The notes below the pieces were generated by a model. That model was not told the origin of the DNA. It did not search any database and saw nothing but the letters and a program-made list of their open reading frames with translations. From Oscillospiraceae bacterium (lineage in GTDB: Bacteria > Bacillota > Clostridia > Oscillospirales > Ruminococcaceae), in assembly GCA_017533485.1 (NCBI GenBank), contig JAFXIC010000035.1, positions 1-64,000 of the forward strand: DNA of 64,000 nucleotides. Reading direction: 5' to 3'. The position numbers and the translations under genes were made by a program. Positions 9,209 to 17,028 of the stretch are shown piece by piece. Positions within the stretch are counted from its first letter, which is position 1; the number at the start of each line of letters is the position of its first letter.

Positions 9209-10021
9209 ATGGAACAGTTTACCCCGCAGCAATTCCGGATTGCTGATATGCATACCCATATCTTCCCCGAAAAAATCAGCGAAAAAGCCACCGAATCGAT
9301 CGGCAGCTTCTATGATATCCGGATGCATTACGCCATCGGAGAATCCGGATACCTCCGAACGGCAGAAGCCGAAATCCATGCCGAAAAAATGCTCGTCTGT
9401 TCGGTTGCGACAACCCCGAAACAGGTCTGCTCGATCAATGATTTTATCGCGGCGGAATGCAGCGCACATCCCGAATACTTAGGCTTTGCGTCCATGCACG
9501 GCGATTTCGAGGACATCGGTGCGGAAGTAGACCGTGCCATCGGACTCGGACTGCGCGGCATTAAGCTCCATCCCGATTTCCAGCGGACTGCGATCGACAG
9601 CAAGGCCTCCTACCGGATCTATGAAGCCATCGAGGGACGCCTCCCCGTTCTCATCCACCTCGGAGATTATCGCCATGACTTCTCCCATCCGCGTATGCTC
9701 GCAAAAGTCATGCAGGATTTCCCGAAGCTCAAGGTGCTTGCGTCCCACCTCGGCGGATATGCCGCATGGGACGAGGCAGAAGATGTCCTCAGAGGCGGCG
9801 AGAATATCCGCTTCGATACCAGCAGCTCGGTCTGTATGATGTCGCCGGAACGCGCAGTACGCCTCATCCGTAAGTTCGGACCGGAATGCTGTATCTTCGG
9901 ATCGGACTTTCCGATGTGGTCACCGGCAAAGGAAGCACAGCGGCTCCTCAGTCTCGGCTTTACCTTCGAAGAATATCAGGGGATGTTCTACGAGAACGCA
10001 CAGCGTTTTCTCGGCTTCTGA
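9209..10021 (+). CDS. Amidohydrolase-family TIM-barrel metal hydrolase
   Basis: A 270-residue protein of the amidohydrolase_2 (ACMSD-like) type. Metal-binding residues are visible: the N-terminal HTH pair in IADMHTHIFPE, the internal LIHLGD (near residue 151), a later SHLGG and the terminal GSDFP aspartate near residue 234. The GIKLHPDFQ segment is also typical. Substrate is unknown; such proteins decarboxylate or hydrolyse small cyclic or amide substrates. The ATG follows GAAAGGA at 9193-9199. It lies between the MBOAT-like gene and the ABC-F gene, with no strong functional link to either. Confidence 0.85.
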   Translation: MEQFTPQQFRIADMHTHIFPEKISEKATESIGSFYDIRMHYAIGESGYLRTAEAEIHAEKMLVCSVATTPKQVCSINDFIAAECSAHPEYLGFASMHGDFEDIGAEVDRAIGLGLRGIKLHPDFQRTAIDSKASYRIYEAIEGRLPVLIHLGDYRHDFSHPRMLAKVMQDFPKLKVLASHLGGYAAWDEAEDVLRGGENIRFDTSSSVCMMSPERAVRLIRKFGPECCIFGSDFPMWSPAKEAQRLLSLGFTFEEYQGMFYENAQRFLGF

Positions 10022-10062
10022 ACAAAAGCCCCCCCTGAAACAACACGATAAGGAGATACGCT

Positions 10063-11988
10063 ATGCTGATATCCTGTACGGGAATCAACAAATTCTATCA
10101 GGGCAGACAGGTGCTCAAGTCGCTTGCCCTCACCATCGAAAATCAGGACAGAATCGGTCTTGTCGGCAATAACGGCTGCGGAAAGAGTACCTTCCTCCGG
10201 ATCCTCACAGAACAGGAAATCCCTGACAGACTGGATACCGAGGAGCCTGCGATCTCGAAGACACCCCATCTTCGTATCGGCTACCTCGCACAGAATGCCG
10301 GACTCGACGGCTCCAAAACAGTCCACGAGGAAATGACTGCCGCGTTTGCACCGCTGCTCGAGGCACAGGCACGGATGCGTGAACTCGAAACCGCGATGCA
10401 CAGCGGTCTTACAGACGCCCAGTCCGAGGAATATACCCGTCTTTCCGCATATTTCGAAACCAATGGCGGCTATTCCACCGATGTGCGGCTCAAAACCGTA
10501 CTCTATGGCATGGGCTTTTCGGAGGCTGACCTCCCGCGCACCGTTTCCGGATTCTCAGGCGGCGAGAAAACAAGACTTGCACTCTGTAAGCTGCTGCTCG
10601 AATCACCCGATCTGCTGATTCTCGACGAACCGACGAACCATCTCGATTTCAAAACAGTCGGCTGGCTGGAGGATTACCTCAAGGACTGGAAGGGTGCGCT
10701 GCTCATCGTCAGCCACGACCGTTTCTTCCTCGACCGGCTCTGTACATCCGTCTGTGAGCTGGAACAGGGCGTCCTCACTCGCTACCGCGGAAATTATACT
10801 GCGTTCACGAAACTCCGCGCGGAAGCAAAAGAACGTCAGCAGAAAGAATATGACGCACAGCAGAAAGAAATCGCAAAGCTCGAAGACTATGTCGCACGCA
10901 ATCTTGTGCGGGCATCTACCTCGAAATCTGCGAAAAGCCGTATAAAACAGCTCGACAAAATGGAACGGGTGGATAAGCCCTTCTCCGAACAGAAATCTGC
11001 CAAAATATCCTTTACCTATGCCGTTACACCGCCGATTGATGTCCTTGAGGTCAGGAATATTGATCTCACCGTCGGAAGCGGTGTGTCTCAGAAAACACTC
11101 ATGGACGGCATTTCCTTCGCGGTACGGCGCGGCGAGAAAATCGGCATCATCGGTGAAAACGGAACCGGTAAATCAACGCTGCTGAAAGTCTTACGCAATA
11201 TCATTCCCCATAAGGGCGTGGTTCGCTGGGCGGCCGGCACCAGACTCGGATGCTTCGAGCAGGAAAGCGAAAGCCTCAATCCCTATGCCACCGTATTCGA
11301 TGAACTCCACGACCGCTATCCCACACTCTCCGATTTCGAAGTCCGGAGTCTCCTGGGTCAGGTTCGCCTCACGGGAGAGAATGTCTTTAAGGAAACGGGC
11401 GTCATATCCGGCGGTGAACGTGCAAAGCTCTGTTTCGCGATTCTGATGATGGAACACGGCAATGTGCTGCTCCTCGACGAGCCGACCAACCACCTGGATC
11501 TTGCGACAAAGGAAGTCCTCGAAGAAGCACTCGCTGCGTTCGACGGCACCATCCTCTTTGTCAGCCATGACCGCTATCTCCTCGAACGGATTGCCGACCA
11601 TCTCCTGATTCTGGACGACGGCAGACTCGAACGCTTTCAGGGAAAATTTTCTGTCTATCAGGATCAGATCAAACGAAAAAACGAAGCGCAGCAGGCTGCG
11701 GCGGCTGTCGAGAAGCAAAAAAAGGCTTCCGAAACCGCAAAATCCAATTTCAGAAGCAAACAGCAGCGGAGTGAAGACGCAAAGCGCAGAAAATATCAGA
11801 AGGAACTCGAACAGGAAACGGACACACTTTCGGCAGAGGAATCCGAACTCAATGCATCGCTCTCCGATCCTTCCATCCAGTCCGATTATGAGAAGATGCA
11901 GGAAATCTGTACAAGACTCGAAGAAATCCGTATGCGGCAGGACGAAATTCTCGAAGAACTGATTCTGCTGGAGGACGCGAATGCTTAG
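10063..11988 (+). CDS. ABC-F family ATPase
   Basis: A 641-residue soluble protein with two ABC ATPase cassettes and no membrane segments. First cassette: Walker A GNNGCGKST, signature SGGEKTRLALCKL, Walker B LLILDEPTNHLD. Second: GENGTGKST, SGGERAKLCFAIL and LLLDEPTNHLD. The linker between them is charged, and the last 100 residues form a Lys/Glu-rich coiled coil, as in Uup/YdiF-type ABC-F proteins. ABC-F members act on the ribosome as translation factors, some giving antibiotic protection; which subtype this is cannot be told from sequence alone. AAGGAGA precedes the ATG. It is the last gene before a bidirectional terminator. Confidence 0.93.
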   Translation: MLISCTGINKFYQGRQVLKSLALTIENQDRIGLVGNNGCGKSTFLRILTEQEIPDRLDTEEPAISKTPHLRIGYLAQNAGLDGSKTVHEEMTAAFAPLLEAQARMRELETAMHSGLTDAQSEEYTRLSAYFETNGGYSTDVRLKTVLYGMGFSEADLPRTVSGFSGGEKTRLALCKLLLESPDLLILDEPTNHLDFKTVGWLEDYLKDWKGALLIVSHDRFFLDRLCTSVCELEQGVLTRYRGNYTAFTKLRAEAKERQQKEYDAQQKEIAKLEDYVARNLVRASTSKSAKSRIKQLDKMERVDKPFSEQKSAKISFTYAVTPPIDVLEVRNIDLTVGSGVSQKTLMDGISFAVRRGEKIGIIGENGTGKSTLLKVLRNIIPHKGVVRWAAGTRLGCFEQESESLNPYATVFDELHDRYPTLSDFEVRSLLGQVRLTGENVFKETGVISGGERAKLCFAILMMEHGNVLLLDEPTNHLDLATKEVLEEALAAFDGTILFVSHDRYLLERIADHLLILDDGRLERFQGKFSVYQDQIKRKNEAQQAAAAVEKQKKASETAKSNFRSKQQRSEDAKRRKYQKELEQETDTLSAEESELNASLSDPSIQSDYEKMQEICTRLEEIRMRQDEILEELILLEDANA

Positions 11989-12009
11989 CACCCCATACAT
12001 CCATATCAC

Positions 12010-12053
12010 AAAAAATCGTTCGAACAGGCGGACTGCCCATTCGAACGATTTTT
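12010..12053. terminator. Bidirectional rho-independent terminator
   Basis: A 14-base inverted repeat (AAAATCGTTCGAA / TTCGAACGATTTT) with A-run and T-run flanks lies between the convergent ABC-F and DUF1846 genes and would serve both strands. Confidence 0.9.
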
Positions 12054-12069
12054 CTATGTACATATATTC

Positions 12070-13557
12070 TTATTTCTGATACAAACGGTTGCTCTGGAAC
12101 TGCGGATCACAGGTCAGATTGATGCCCAGCCGCTTCAGCGTCCGTTCATCGACCTGAGAAAGAATGACCGTCGAATGCATCTCACAGCCCCGAAGCTTTG
12201 CAAGCTGTGTCATCGCACGTTCTGCCGTCGGATTTGTGGCAGCCGAAATCGAAAGCGCAACCAATGTCTCATCGGTATGTAAGCGCGGATTCTCGTTTCC
12301 GAGATGGTCAACCTTCAGGTGTTGGATCGGCTCGATTACCGTCGGCGAAAGAAGCAGAATATCATCGTTGATTTTTCCAAGCGCCTTCAGCGCATTCAGC
12401 AGCAAGGTCGATGCCGGCCCCATCAGATCGGTGGTCTTTCCGGTAATAATCCTGCCGCTGGGAAGTCTGAGTGCCGCCGCAGGCTCACCGGTTGCTTCCG
12501 CAACCGCTCTTGCCTTCGCAACAACCGGTCTGTCATCCTCGGTGAGATTTGCCTGCTGCATCAGCAATTCAAGCTTATAGACCGCATCCGCGTCCGAAGC
12601 CCCCTGCCGCTGCTGACAGCGTGCATTAAAGAACCGGCGGATAATCTCCTGATGTGCCGCACGCGACACGATCTCATCATCTACAATGCAGAATCCCGCC
12701 ATATTCACACCCATATCCGTTGGGGAACGGTACGGCGATTTCCCGTAAATCTGGTCAAAGACCGCGTTGAGTACGGGGAATACCTCGACGTCACGATTAT
12801 AATTGACGGTTGTTTTTCCATAGGCTTCGAGGTGGAACGGGTCGATCATATTGATATCATCAAGGTCGGCTGTGGCAGCTTCATACGCGACATTTACCGG
12901 ATGCTTCAGCGGAAGATTCCAGATCGGGAAGGTCTCGAATTTTGCATAGCCTGCCTGATCGCCGCGCTGATGCTCCTGATAGATCTGGGAAAGACAGACC
13001 GCCATCTTTCCGCTGCCCGGGCCCGGTGCGGTCACAACCACAAGCTTCCGGCTGACTTCGATATAATCATTCCGTCCAAAGCCATGCTCGGATAGAATCA
13101 GATTCCGGTTGGACGGATAGCCCTCGATCGTATAATGGCGGTAGACGCGGATTCCGAGTGATTCTAAGCGGTTCTGGAATTTTTCTGCTGCGGGTTCGCC
13201 GCCGAACTGCGTCAGCACCACGCTTCCGACATACAGCCCCTTCTGGCGGAACAGCCCGATCAGACGCAGAACATCGGTATCATAGGTAATGCCCAAATCG
13301 CCGCGGATCCGATTCTGTTCGATATCCGCCGCATTGATTGCGATGACGATTTCAACATCCTTTTTCATTTGGAGCAGCATTCTCAGCTTGCTGTCAGGCT
13401 GAAAACCCGGCAGTACACGGGATGCGTGAAAATCATCATACAGCTTTCCGCCGAATTCCAGATACAGTCTGCCGCCGAATTGTGCGATGCGTTCCCGGAT
13501 ATGCGCGGACTGTGTTTTCAGATATTTCGTATTATCAAATCCGACTTTTCTTTTCAC
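12070..13557 (-). CDS. DUF1846 (UPF0371) family protein
   Basis: A 495-residue protein of the conserved but poorly understood DUF1846 family. The N-terminus (KVGFDNTKYLKTQSAHIRER) and the glycine-rich APGPGSGKMAVCLSQ segment near residue 175 are family signatures; the latter looks like a nucleotide-binding loop. No signal peptide or membrane helix is seen. The start is GTG at 13557, preceded by GAAAGGAAGG. It is a single-gene unit with its own consensus promoter (13596-13624) and the shared terminator downstream. Molecular function is not known to me. Confidence 0.9.
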   Translation of the reverse strand: MKRKVGFDNTKYLKTQSAHIRERIAQFGGRLYLEFGGKLYDDFHASRVLPGFQPDSKLRMLLQMKKDVEIVIAINAADIEQNRIRGDLGITYDTDVLRLIGLFRQKGLYVGSVVLTQFGGEPAAEKFQNRLESLGIRVYRHYTIEGYPSNRNLILSEHGFGRNDYIEVSRKLVVVTAPGPGSGKMAVCLSQIYQEHQRGDQAGYAKFETFPIWNLPLKHPVNVAYEAATADLDDINMIDPFHLEAYGKTTVNYNRDVEVFPVLNAVFDQIYGKSPYRSPTDMGVNMAGFCIVDDEIVSRAAHQEIIRRFFNARCQQRQGASDADAVYKLELLMQQANLTEDDRPVVAKARAVAEATGEPAAALRLPSGRIITGKTTDLMGPASTLLLNALKALGKINDDILLLSPTVIEPIQHLKVDHLGNENPRLHTDETLVALSISAATNPTAERAMTQLAKLRGCEMHSTVILSQVDERTLKRLGINLTCDPQFQSNRLYQK

Positions 13558-13595
13558 AAGAATGCCTTCCTTTCAAAAACATATTATACTTTTTT

Positions 13596-13624
13596 ATTAT
13601 ATCACAGTCTCCAATACTTGTCAA
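13596..13624 (-). promoter_or_regulatory. Promoter of the DUF1846 gene
   Basis: Read on the minus strand, TTGACA (13619-13624) is followed after 17 bases by TATAAT (13596-13601), a perfect consensus. The GTG start lies about 40 bases downstream. Confidence 0.85.
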
Positions 13625-13711
13625 TCGGCGGTTTTACCGAAATCAGCCGCCCTTCTGCACCGGTTTCCCCTCAGATTTCTGCGCATTTCAGGAAATTTCA
13701 TGCAAAAAGGC

Positions 13712-13740
13712 TTGATTATTCTTAGAATATATGGTATAAT
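13712..13740 (+). promoter_or_regulatory. Promoter of the amino acid ABC transporter operon
   Basis: TTGATT at 13712-13717 and TATAAT at 13735-13740 with a 17-base spacer. The first gene starts at 13808, leaving a leader of about 60 bases. Confidence 0.8.
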
Positions 13741-13807
13741 GATACAGACTTTACGGCTGACAGAATGCGTGTTCGCAGACTGCCGTATCAGAAAAGGAGT
13801 AAAGATT

Positions 13808-14596
13808 ATGCTGACAAGAAAAATTGCATCCGTATTCTCTGCGCTGGCACTCTCTGCGGCACTGCTGCTGACAGGCTGCGGCGGCGTCCCCGAAAACACC
13901 GTCCATTCGGTCACCGATCTCGAAGGAAAAATGATCGGCGTCCAGCTCGGTACCACCGGCGATACGCTTGCCGGCGATATCAAGGGCGCAACCGTCGAAA
14001 AATATAATAAGGCTGCCGATGGCGTTCAGGCACTCAAGCTCGGTAAAATTGATGCCGTCATCGTGGACCTCGAAACCGCAAAGGCTTTTGTCGAGAAAAA
14101 TGACGATATCCAGATTCTCGACGAGGAATTTGCTGACGAAGAATATGCCATCGCAATCAAACTCGATAACACCGCACTGCAATCCGAAATCAACGGTGCA
14201 CTCGCTGCACTCGAAAGCGACGGCACACTCCGGAATATCAAGAAAAATTATGAGGGCGACGAAAAAGGCCAGCATCCCTATGAAGTCAAAACCGATGTAG
14301 ACAGAAGCCGCGGAACCCTCGTGATGGCAACCAACGCCGAATTCCCGCCCTATGAAGAACGTCAGGGCGATCAGATTGTCGGATTTGATGTGGATATGAT
14401 GAACACAGTCTGTGACTATCTCGGCTATGAGCTGCAGATCGAAGATATGGCATTCGATTCCGTGATTCCTGCGGTGCAGTCGGGTAAGGCGGATGTCGGC
14501 GTCGCCGGCCTTTCTGTTACGCCCGACAGAGAAAAGAATGTCCTCTTTTCCGATAACTACGCGGTCACACATCAGGTGATTATCGTCAGAAAATAA
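13808..14596 (+). CDS. Amino acid ABC transporter substrate-binding lipoprotein, lobes circularly permuted
   Basis: A 262-residue binding protein of the SBP family 3 (polar amino acids). A lipoprotein signal ends in LLTGC (Cys24). What follows is out of the usual order: residues 31-148 correspond to the second half of a standard protein (DLEGKMIGVQLGTTGDTLA, VDLETAKAFVEKNDDIQIL, EEYAIAIKL), and only after a linker (about 149-168) comes the normal beginning (TLVMATNAEFPPYEE, IVGFDVDMMNTV, FDSVIPAVQSGKADVGVAGL), ending with HQVIIVRK, which normally leads into the first block. All segments are complete, so this reads as a genuine permuted protein. It starts the permease/ATPase operon behind AAAAGGAG. 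Confidence 0.9.
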   Translation: MLTRKIASVFSALALSAALLLTGCGGVPENTVHSVTDLEGKMIGVQLGTTGDTLAGDIKGATVEKYNKAADGVQALKLGKIDAVIVDLETAKAFVEKNDDIQILDEEFADEEYAIAIKLDNTALQSEINGALAALESDGTLRNIKKNYEGDEKGQHPYEVKTDVDRSRGTLVMATNAEFPPYEERQGDQIVGFDVDMMNTVCDYLGYELQIEDMAFDSVIPAVQSGKADVGVAGLSVTPDREKNVLFSDNYAVTHQVIIVRK

Positions 14597-14653
14597 TGCC
14601 GCGTCCGGGGCTGCAACCACGCAGCCCCAACGCTTTTTCGGAGGAATTTCAAT

Positions 14654-15343
14654 ATGAACTTTATCGAAAGCTTCCGCCAGAATTTTATTGAGGCGGACAG
14701 GTGGAAATACTTGGCGGACGGCCTCGGTACAACTCTGCTCATTACACTGCTCGCCGTCACCATTGGTATGCTCCTCGGTTTCTTCGTCGCGGTCATCCGC
14801 GCGACCTATCTTCGCACAGGCCGCTTCCGGATTGCAGACTGGTTCTGTCGCCTGTACCTGACCGTTATCCGCGGCACACCGGTTGTCGTTCAGCTCCTCA
14901 TCATCTATTTCGTGATTTTCGCAAGCGTTCCGATTTCGAAAACATTCGTTGCGGTCATCGCGTTCGGCATCAATTCCGGTGCCTATGTCGCAGAAATCGT
15001 GCGCGGCGGTATCATGGCGATTGACACCGGTCAGCTCGAAGCCGGAAGAAGCCTCGGACTGAATTATTCAAGAACGATGATCTATATTATCCTTCCGCAG
15101 GCACTCAAAAATGTTCTCCCTGCACTCGCCAATGAAGCGATCGTCCTCCTCAAGGAAACTTCGGTCGCCGGCTATATCGCAATCGCTGATCTCACAAAGG
15201 GCGGCGATATTATCCGTTCCCAGACATTTTCTGCGTTTCTGCCGCTGCTCGCGGTCGCGGTCATCTATCTTGTCATGGTGGTCGTGCTGACGAAGCTGGT
15301 CGGATTACTCGAAGGGAGGCTGGCTGCAAATGATCGTCGTTAA
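14654..15343 (+). CDS. Amino acid ABC transporter permease
   Basis: A 229-residue permease of the His/Glu/Gln/Arg/opine family. The N-terminal helix block begins [20 protein letters not shown], and the EAA-type coupling loop reads [20 protein letters not shown] with the usual [13 protein letters not shown] after it. About five transmembrane segments are seen. The start ATG follows GGAGGAA. It lies 57 bases after the binding protein and overlaps the ATPase gene by 14 bases, so the three form one importer. The specific amino acid cannot be read from the sequence. Confidence 0.95.
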   Translation: MNFIESFRQNFIEADRWKYLADGLGTTLLITLLAVTIGMLLGFFVAVIRATYLRTGRFRIADWFCRLYLTVIRGTPVVVQLLIIYFVIFASVPISKTFVAVIAFGINSGAYVAEIVRGGIMAIDTGQLEAGRSLGLNYSRTMIYIILPQALKNVLPALANEAIVLLKETSVAGYIAIADLTKGGDIIRSQTFSAFLPLLAVAVIYLVMVVVLTKLVGLLEGRLAANDRR

Positions 15344-16109
15344 GAACCTGACAAAGGATTTTAAAGGAACACCCGTCCTGAAGGGAATTGATGAACATAT
15401 CCAAAAAGGCGAAAAGGTTGTCATCATCGGACCGTCCGGTTCGGGAAAATCAACCTTCCTGCGCTGTCTGAACCTGATGGAAACACCAACCGGCGGCGAA
15501 ATTTATTTTGACGGAGAAAAAATCTCCGGACTCCCGTACTATGAAAATCATAGCTTCGCCTTCCGCCGCTTCCGGCGCCAGCACCCCTCCGCACATGACA
15601 TCAACCAACTCCGGATGCGGATGGGAATGGTCTTCCAGCATTTCAACCTCTTTCCCCACCTCACCATTCAGAATAATATTACGCTTGCACCCGTGAAACT
15701 AAAGCTCATGTCCGAGGAAGAAGCGAATCTCAAGGCAAGAGAACTTCTGGAGCGTGTCGGGCTGCCCGATAAGGCGGACGCCTACCCCTCCCAGCTCTCC
15801 GGCGGTCAGAAACAGCGTGTCGCAATCGCACGTGCACTCGCCATGAATCCGGAGGTTATGCTCTTTGATGAGCCGACTTCCGCACTCGATCCCGAAATGG
15901 TCGGAGAAGTCCTCCAGCTGATGAAACAGCTCGCGGATGACGGAATGACGATGGTTGTTGTAACGCATGAGATGGGCTTCGCAAAGGAGGTTGCATCCCG
16001 CGTTCTCTTCATGGCAGACGGTGTGATTGTCGAACAGAATACCCCCGACGAATTTTTTGCACACCCGAACAGCCCGCGCTTACAGGAATTTCTCTCGAAA
16101 GTGCTCTGA
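15330..16109 (+). CDS. Amino acid ABC transporter ATP-binding protein
   Basis: A 259-residue GlnQ-type ATPase: Walker [10 protein letters not shown] (34-42), Q-loop [12 protein letters not shown], signature [15 protein letters not shown], Walker [21 protein letters not shown] and the switch histidine in [10 protein letters not shown]. An extra stretch of about 25 residues, rich in aromatic and basic residues (about 67-92), sits between the first beta domain and the Q-loop and is not usual in GlnQ. AGGGAGG precedes the ATG, and the gene overlaps the permease. A terminator follows directly. Confidence 0.95.
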   Translation: MIVVKNLTKDFKGTPVLKGIDEHIQKGEKVVIIGPSGSGKSTFLRCLNLMETPTGGEIYFDGEKISGLPYYENHSFAFRRFRRQHPSAHDINQLRMRMGMVFQHFNLFPHLTIQNNITLAPVKLKLMSEEEANLKARELLERVGLPDKADAYPSQLSGGQKQRVAIARALAMNPEVMLFDEPTSALDPEMVGEVLQLMKQLADDGMTMVVVTHEMGFAKEVASRVLFMADGVIVEQNTPDEFFAHPNSPRLQEFLSKVL

Positions 16110-16115
16110 TGTACA

Positions 16116-16147
16116 AAAACGGCAGCCCGAATCCGGACTGCCGTTTT
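16116..16147 (+). terminator. Rho-independent terminator of the amino acid transporter operon
   Basis: A 10-base perfect stem AAAACGGCAG (16116-16125) and CTGCCGTTTT (16138-16147), starting 6 bases after the ATPase stop. The A-rich flank means it can also stop transcription of the converging dockerin gene. Confidence 0.85.
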
Positions 16148-16151
16148 GCTG

Positions 16152-16949
16152 TCAGTTGGAATCTGCCGCGAAAATCAGCCGTTTCAGTGCGGTCAGATCC
16201 AGTACATTCAAAATCCCGTCCGCATTCAGATCTGCGGCGGAAGCATTCGGGATTGCGGCGTCCGGCATCTGTACCAGCCATTTCACCAGCAATACCACAT
16301 CCGCCATGCTGCGGACAGTATCTCCGTTGACATCGCCCAAAGACTGCTTTTTCCGGTACGCTTCATATTCCGCGGCCGAATAGAAATCTGCGCCAAGCTC
16401 GTTTCGCTCCGTATTCAGCAGATCCAGCGGTACCGCAGTCTCCCCGTCTGCCGAAAAACAGGGCATCGCTTCCTCTGTCATATCATCCGTCAGCATCCGT
16501 ACTTCTCTTGTTTCCACATCCATCAGTGCAAGATCATACTGAAAATCGTCCGCCGCCGGATTCCAGAAGCCGCGCTTAAATACAATCGTTTTTCCATCCG
16601 GTGAAAACTTCGGATCCTCATTGCGAAAGCCGCTTCGTTCCGTCAGGTTCACACACATACCGCTGTCGGACGAATAGCGGTAAATATCCCATTCATCTGC
16701 GGCACGGTCAATCGCCATAAATACCAGACTGTCGGGCGTCACTCCGAAGGAACCGTTCATCGGATGGATAAAATCGCCTGTAATTTCTTTGATTTCTCCA
16801 TCCGGCTGACGGAGATAGAGGCGGCTGTCCAGCGCGGAATACTCCGAATAATGATGCCAGACCATCCAGCCCTGCGGCAATTCCGGTTCTGCCATCGCGG
16901 ACGCGGTCAACAATACCGCCGATAAAAGACCTGCAACCCGTATCATCAT
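16152..16949 (-). CDS. Secreted protein with TolB-like (PD40) propeller and C-terminal dockerin
   Basis: A 265-residue exported protein. It starts with a signal peptide (hydrophobic GLLSAVLLTASAMA). Residues 25-190 contain beta-propeller-like repeats of the PD40/TolB kind (ITGDFIHP, DPKFSPDGKTIVFKRG, MPCFSADGETAV). The last 65 residues form a type I dockerin with two calcium-loop/helix repeats: GDVNGDTVRSMADVVLLVKW and ADLNADGILNVLDLTALKRL. Dockerins anchor proteins to cohesins on a cellulosome scaffold, so this is probably a non-catalytic or sensory cellulosome component. GGAGG precedes the ATG at 16949. No catalytic site is recognised. It lies next to a second dockerin gene. Confidence 0.8.
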   Translation of the reverse strand: MMIRVAGLLSAVLLTASAMAEPELPQGWMVWHHYSEYSALDSRLYLRQPDGEIKEITGDFIHPMNGSFGVTPDSLVFMAIDRAADEWDIYRYSSDSGMCVNLTERSGFRNEDPKFSPDGKTIVFKRGFWNPAADDFQYDLALMDVETREVRMLTDDMTEEAMPCFSADGETAVPLDLLNTERNELGADFYSAAEYEAYRKKQSLGDVNGDTVRSMADVVLLVKWLVQMPDAAIPNASAADLNADGILNVLDLTALKRLIFAADSN

Positions 16950-16983
16950 CCCTTGCCTCCCATCTTCAAGCCCATCCTACAAA

Positions 16984-17019
16984 AATCTCCCGAAACCGTT
17001 GTGCGCATTTCGGGAGATT
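16984..17019 (-). terminator. Terminator of the CE2-type esterase gene
   Basis: A 12-base perfect inverted repeat (AATCTCCCGAAA / TTTCGGGAGATT) followed on the minus strand by TTTTT, 9 bases after the esterase stop. Confidence 0.85.
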
Positions 17020-17028
17020 CCGGATCCA

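Noticed and set aside
12304..13095. 263-codon plus-strand frame within the DUF1846 gene
   Set aside because: Lies entirely antisense to a conserved gene and lacks any motif.
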